Shown: piece after piece, positions 59,551-64,000 of the stretch
How the letters are laid out: the number at the start of each line of letters is the position of its first letter
Numbering within the stretch: position 1 is the first letter of the stretch
Source: Cristatella mucedo
Lineage: Eukaryota; Bryozoa; Phylactolaemata; Cristatellidae
Direction: 5' to 3'
DNA: 64,000 nt
Assembly (NCBI GenBank): GCA_009760855.2
Contig: WPIO01000005.1
Location: 13,411,001 to 13,475,000 of the forward strand
Notes under the pieces: model-generated
The model's database searches: none
The model's input: only the letters and a program-made list of their open reading frames with translations
What the model was told of the DNA's origin: nothing
Program-made: the position numbers and the translations under genes

Positions 59551-60884
59551 CTGCAAGAGCACGAGTATCCATCGTGGAAATAAGTGTACCAAGCTCACAC
59601 AGCCATCGCTGCCTGGGCAGACCAGCAGGGAGCCTGAGCGCAAGTATTTTCGAAGCACCGAGATTGCATACCAACTCGGCCTTTCAAGGCGAGTACCAAT
59701 CCAATCGATCCGACTAGTAGATGAGGGCAACTGCGATGCCAGCCTTTCCTTTGTCCACCGTCGCCGGCGTCCCCACCCCTCGGACGATGTGCTGTCGGAG
59801 TTCGGCGCCCGTATCTTCAGACGAGATCGCTCTGCCGTTACCCAGACCCAGATGGGATCCCATTACTGCACTACCGGCGTCTGTCGATGGCTTCACTGAC
59901 CCCTCCACCCCATCCCAGCCCCACTGCGGAGAGTCCTTGTGGAAAAATGGAGAAAAACCCTTTACCCTTTACCGAACGTAGAGCGCTGTTAGCAAACTGC
60001 ATTTTACGAACGTAATGTAGCTGCTCCTGGATGATAAGAACCTGAGCCAAAAAACAACACACGTTGCGATGCTAGTCCTAGCCAACGCGCGAGACAAGAA
60101 CCTGTAAAATTGACGCCTCGAAGCAGGGCCAGCGAGTCGCACGCGCTGCCAATGCTCAGTCAAATAGTCACAAGCAATGACACCTGCACAAAATGGCGGC
60201 TATGGGTCGTCAGCAATTATCCTGGACTTCCCATTGCATTACGTTAAGCCTAGAGATTGTTAGTGGTCGGTGAGTTTTAACTTTTGGGAACCGGGTATGT
60301 ATAATCTCCAGCAAAATAACTACAGCTGTAAATCTGAAGAAATAGTGAGTCAGTTGTACTTAAGCTTCGAATTAGTGAGCTGGGCTTTGGGTATCGAATG
60401 GGTCAGTTGTACGCTGGCTTCAAGCCGACGAGTTCTACACTCTGTGTGCTGCCGCACACTCGCACCTCTCTGCGGTTCTGGAATCAGAGTCCGTCCTTCG
60501 CTGATGACATGGAGCTTTTAAATTTAGATTATCAGGCCATTCACTATTGCTGCGGCGCTTTGCCACCTTCGGCATTCCTGCCTGCCTGCGCGTACGGAGG
60601 CAGTGACTATGGCTCGTGGGCCTCAGCTTCGGGGCACCAGCGTTGCCAGCATATTCACTTCGTCTGAAATACGGCAACTTGCGCTTCGTCCTGTGGCCTA
60701 AGAACTTTACGGTCCCGAGTAACTACAACACGTTCTTCGTAAAATTCGGTGCCGGAAGCATTGCAGAATTCCTGAGGACATTTATCAGTCGTTTTGTGCT
60801 GATCTAATTGCGTGCGACTATGTGGATGAGCAATGTAAAAATAATAATAATAATAATACATTGGTACAGCATCCTCGGACAACT
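59551..60884. other. No recognised gene
   Basis: Holds the short repeat D match (59985-60125). Overlapping frames at 59534-59981 and 60270-60807 have no known similarity. Confidence 0.3.
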
Positions 60885-61040
60885 TAACGCGCTAGCTTGA
60901 CCCAGCAGTTAAGGAGCTCACACCGACCGAGGTTAAGGTGCATGTTTATGATAATAAACGTCGCGGGCTCCGTCCTGTGGCATATGTTAAGCACCTAAAT
61001 ATAGAATAAGTTATGTTATGGTGCTATACTCATAAATTAT
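60885..61040 (+). mobile_element. SINE-2 copy
   Basis: AGCTTGACCCAGCAGTTAAGG, a short duplication with GGTTAAGGTGCATG, GTCGCGGGCTCCGTCC, CATATGTTAAGCACCTAAAT, then a degraded end and a TA tail. Confidence 0.65.
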
Positions 61041-61129
61041 ATATATATATATATAACTTGCATCTGGGTACTTAACATGTGCTATAATGGATGCATAATT
61101 AAATGTATGGGGTCGCTTTCACACGCTTA

Positions 61130-61206
61130 GAGTGCTGCTATAGAAAACTCTCTTGAACCCGCATAGTTTTTTGGCTTTGTGGAGTTCCAGGCGGAGATAC
61201 ATTACA
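61130..61206 (+). mobile_element. LINE family B 3' end
   Basis: Ends TTTGTGGAGTTCCAGGCGGA, GATACATTACAT. It then abuts antisense LINE A 3' UTR (AAGAATAATACGGTTAGAGG) at 61209-61265. Confidence 0.7.
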
Positions 61207-61732
61207 TGACAGTGTCAACAAGAATAATACGGTTAGAGGTAACGCGTACAGTTTGATCATGCAATACCTGAAGAAAATTGTTTGATATAGACAGATACAA
61301 GACAGGCATTGTTCGATTCGATCAAGTGCCTAGGAGCTGGATCGGCACAAATTGAACAGTCAGGAAAATCCCCTGCTAAACATCGTAGAATTTAGGAGCA
61401 GTGCTTAAAAAGATATAGGCGAATTGCCGATCAGCTCTGCGATGAACCTTGTCGATCCGTAAGAAAACTTCTTACCCGAAATAGCTGCAGCGGTAGTGCT
61501 AGCACTCGGCTGGGCATCTGGCTGAATTTCGCGTGTCTATAGAATGCGTCTTTGCTCTGGGTTTAAAAACGCGATATTTGGAGCAAATGGTTTAGCGGTA
61601 TTGACATCGGCACTAAGACCATAGATAGCCTTCTGTGTAGTACGAGTAAATAACCAAAATAACCAGAAAGCAGGAACTCAGGCCTAGATGACAGAAAGAA
61701 TTAACCTACTACGGCTAGTCAAGACACTACTA

Positions 61733-61840
61733 CTACTATTAATAATAATAATACATTTGTATGGCACCTTCCGAGAATTTAACTTCTTTCTAGGCTCTTT
61801 AAATTGGCTGCAAAGGAATCATGATTGATTTTCTCTCAAC
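61733..61840 (-). mobile_element. LINE A/SINE-2 3' end fragment
   Basis: AAT repeat, then reverse of the shared end (TTCCGAGAATTTAACTTCTT, TCTAGGCTC) and GGCTGCAAAGGAATC as in the LINE A 3' UTR. Confidence 0.6.
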
Positions 61841-62265
61841 GGTGACAAAGCTGTTCACGTAGCACAGAGGCAGGCCACGGCTGAAGCTCCGTGGTGAAAT
61901 CGGGAAATCCATTATACGGATGTCGAAGCCAGATTGATCATTTTACGCAAGAGCTCAGAACTGCCTGCGGGTACTGTTCAGGTTTCTGGTACCCTGGCCT
62001 TGACTGCAGATGTGAGGAACGAAGCGATCGTTCTTCCGGTACCGGTTATATCTACTGCGAAGCCAGTGACCTGCAACTTGCTTCAAGACTTCTACTGTGC
62101 AAACTGTTGAGGTGATGAAATGCTTCTGTGACGACGAACAGTCAAGCTGCGTTAGTTCCCTGCGATCGTGGTGCTGATAGCGCCTACTCGGCAAATCAAG
62201 TGTCTGCTGCAACCTGTCGTGCCATGCAAGCTGAGGATCCATGTTTCAACAATACGAAACACGAT
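61841..62265. other. No recognised gene
   Basis: Short frames on both strands without known similarity. Confidence 0.3.
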
Positions 62266-62269
62266 GATA

Positions 62270-62460
62270 TAATAATAATAATAATAATAATAATGCACTT
62301 GATAAAGCGCCCTCAGAGAACTCAATCTCTCTCTAGGCGCTTTACATTTGCTGCAAAGGGAAACGCAATTGAATGGTGAGTAATATCATGCTTGATAAAC
62401 ATGAATAACATGGTTAGGGGTGACGTGCACACGGTCAGCATGCAAGATATGAATGTGTAA
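62270..62460 (-). mobile_element. LINE A 3' end, antisense
   Basis: AAT repeat, GCACTTGATAAAGCGCCCTC, AGAGAACTCAATCTCTCTCT, GCTGCAAAGGGAAACGCAAT and ATGGTTAGGGGTGACG. Close to consensus, so recent. Confidence 0.85.
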
Positions 62461-63345
62461 CGTATGCCGATGCACGGTTTCTAATGGTGGCATGCACTGT
62501 TTATCTGTCTCAAGAGCCCTTCGCTTCGACGATTTCTCTTCCTATTTTCACTGGCTTGGTGTATACCTTGTTTTCGATTCGAGACTATGATTTCCACCTT
62601 GTTACTTCTGGGACCATTTCAAATGAGATGTGTATCGGGTGTATACGATGCTATGATATTTGCTTCCGGTATATCAACCACTTTGTATTGTGACGACCAT
62701 TCCTCGGTTATTGGATGGACGAAGTGGTCGCCGAAGTGGAGTTCCTGTGCCGATTCACAGCAACTTAATCAGTCTTGCATTTCGAAAGTCTACCAGTTTG
62801 GGTGTATGCTCAGCAAAGAGATCTGCTGGATGTATGCCATCGCACCCCGTAAGTTGTCTATTGGAATGTAATGCAGACAACACAATTGGCCAGATAATGC
62901 CAGGGGTGAACATGATATGAGCATAGTCGCTTGTGCAGTGGTGCATGGAGGGTAGTCCCTTCATGTTCTGTTTGCACTAATTGTGTCATATTGTTGAGAT
63001 CATTTCAAGCATCTATTGAGAGATAGGGACTTTGGCTACAAGGCGCTCGCCTGTCTCCAGCCAAGTGAAGTGTAGATCACCTGAATGCCATAAAAGCCAA
63101 GGGTGCAGTAGATGCTCATCGAAGCCTAGCTGATTGGTGCGATGGTGGCTGTGTGAAGGTGAAGGTGAAGACTTAGGCTGCATTGACAGCTTCGAAAAGG
63201 AAATCTTATAAATCATTGGTATCAAGTAACTTGTATTGTAAGAGCCTGGTGGGGTTGCTAAGCCGAGCGTCGGTTGCGCACAATAATTGGTCTGTGCTAG
63301 GTTTCTTTTATTTTCCAAGTCAAAAGCCATCAGCTAGATTAAAAA
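62461..63345. other. No recognised gene
   Basis: Mixed sequence with short frames. It may be intron or upstream DNA of the gene at the right edge. Confidence 0.3.
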
Positions 63346-63349
63346 AAAT

Positions 63350-63515
63350 CTTAGCTGATTAAACAGCCTCTTTTAGTATAGCGACAGAAGAGCCTTTACG
63401 GCTATCACCACCGCTTGCAGCGGCGATAAAGAATCGCCCACCGCAGGAATCGAACCCACGACCTCGGGACCGAGGTCGTGAAAGCAACCACCTTACCTAG
63501 TGTGCCATCACAACT
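63350..63515 (-). mobile_element. SINE-1 copy with palindrome
   Basis: Reverse strand: TGATGGCACACTAGGTAAGG, CACGACCTCGG-TC-CCGAGGTCGTG, GGGTTCGATTCC (B box), CGGTGGGCGATTC, GTGGTGATAGCCGTAAAGGC, TAAAAGAGGCTGTTTAATCA. Flanked by ATCTTAGCTGATT. Confidence 0.85.
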
Positions 63516-63668
63516 GCTCTAAAGGTTATTATCGGCTCCTGAATCTAACTTCTATGAACCTGATGTCGCAGTCTATAATTTAGACAGGAAAGCATGACGT
63601 CTAAAGTAATAGTTGGTCAGTTCTTTTTGGCCTTCGAACTGGTCGGTTGTTTTGCTTTGGCCTTGCAG

Positions 63669-63781
63669 CGGATGGGTGTTGCTATGCTAAGCTGGTGCTG
63701 TACACTCTGGCCCCTCCATCTCGCAGCCATGGAATGAACGGGTATACCTACATTAGCGACATTGACTTGCTTAACATCCAG
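63669..63781 (+). CDS. Candidate exon, unknown gene at right edge
   Basis: After a good acceptor (GTTTTGCTTTGGCCTTGCAG) only one frame is open: two bases, then DGCCYAKLVLYTLAPPSRSH, GMNGYTYISDIDLLNIQ, ending CAG-gtttcg (weak donor). 37 codons, phase 0 end. I do not recognise the family. Confidence 0.45.
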
Positions 63782-63898
63782 GTTTCGATGGGGGGTGATG
63801 GTGTATGGATTATGATGAGGTTTGATGTATGAGGTTTCGATGAGGTGTATGGGTTATCTATCGAGTTAACTTAAGGTGCCTACTTACTATATCTTCAG

Positions 63899-64000
63899 GC
63901 TGTGCTGCAGCTGAAATGCACAGAAGGAAAACTACAGCAGCTCTCTTTCCTTGCGAACCATACGTTGAACACTGTTGGACAAACGGTCACCTTTTTTGTT
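63899..64000 (+). CDS. Candidate exon, cut by window end
   Basis: After TATATCTTCAG the frame reads AVLQLKCTEGKLQQLSFLAN, HTLNTVGQTVTFFV to the last base. It joins 63669-63781 in phase. The product is hydrophobic with an NHT glycosylation-type site. The family is not recognised; the exon continues past the window. Confidence 0.45.

Noticed and set aside
63431..63506. Possible tRNA gene on the minus strand
   Set aside because: It has A and B boxes, but the anticodon arm is replaced by the SINE-1 palindrome and the body and tail are those of SINE-1.

Overview
This window is animal nuclear DNA. It carries multi-exon genes with GT-AG and a few GC-AG introns, decayed non-LTR retrotransposons, tRNA-derived SINEs, a MITE-like element and long microsatellites. 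Two genes conserved across animals, both with ciliary or sensory roles, are recognisable on the + strand. The species cannot be fixed from the sequence. An invertebrate metazoan is the best inference, from the CR1/L2-like LINEs with ATT or ACATT tails and a FLYWCH/MULE-type transposase relic next to well-conserved ciliary genes.

Gene 1 (2913-7944, perhaps to 9293) is the C-terminal part of a cyclic-nucleotide-gated (CNG) channel subunit, closest in motifs to the beta (CNGB) type. Four exons encode the end of the C-linker and the complete cyclic-nucleotide-binding domain. The membrane exons are not visible and must lie to the left. A terminal exon is proposed with low confidence at 9167-9293.

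Gene 2 (23475-49487) is a complete TTC8/BBS8 gene. Ten coding exons, each joined in phase, give a 505-residue protein with the RPGT-rich linker and TPR array of the BBSome subunit. An RFX/X-box-type half-site lies 45 bp before the start codon. Intron 6 starts with GC, as does one intron of the CNG gene. At the right edge (63669-64000) two in-phase exon-like segments suggest the start of a third + strand gene that I cannot name.

The remainder is mostly repeats. LINE family A (3' tail ATT repeats) and LINE family B (3' tail ACATT repeats) are both CR1/L2-like and broken. B copies sit inside A copies at two places where A's own sequence reads CCACATTT, matching B's tail. A young A copy sits inside an older A copy. 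Two tRNA-derived SINE families are present: SINE-1 has a near-perfect 24-bp palindrome in its tRNA region, and SINE-2 shares its 3' end with LINE A. Other repeats are an inverted satellite of about 172-bp units (9387-10760), a MITE-like element inserted in a TA run (8039-8868), a MULE transposase relic (37372-38130), a palindromic 18-bp array in a GC-rich island (15168-15295), and long GA, GT, CT, TA and GATA tracts. GC-rich segments at 13.1-13.4, 15.0-15.8 and 55.0-57.1 kb hold overlapping open frames without recognisable products.
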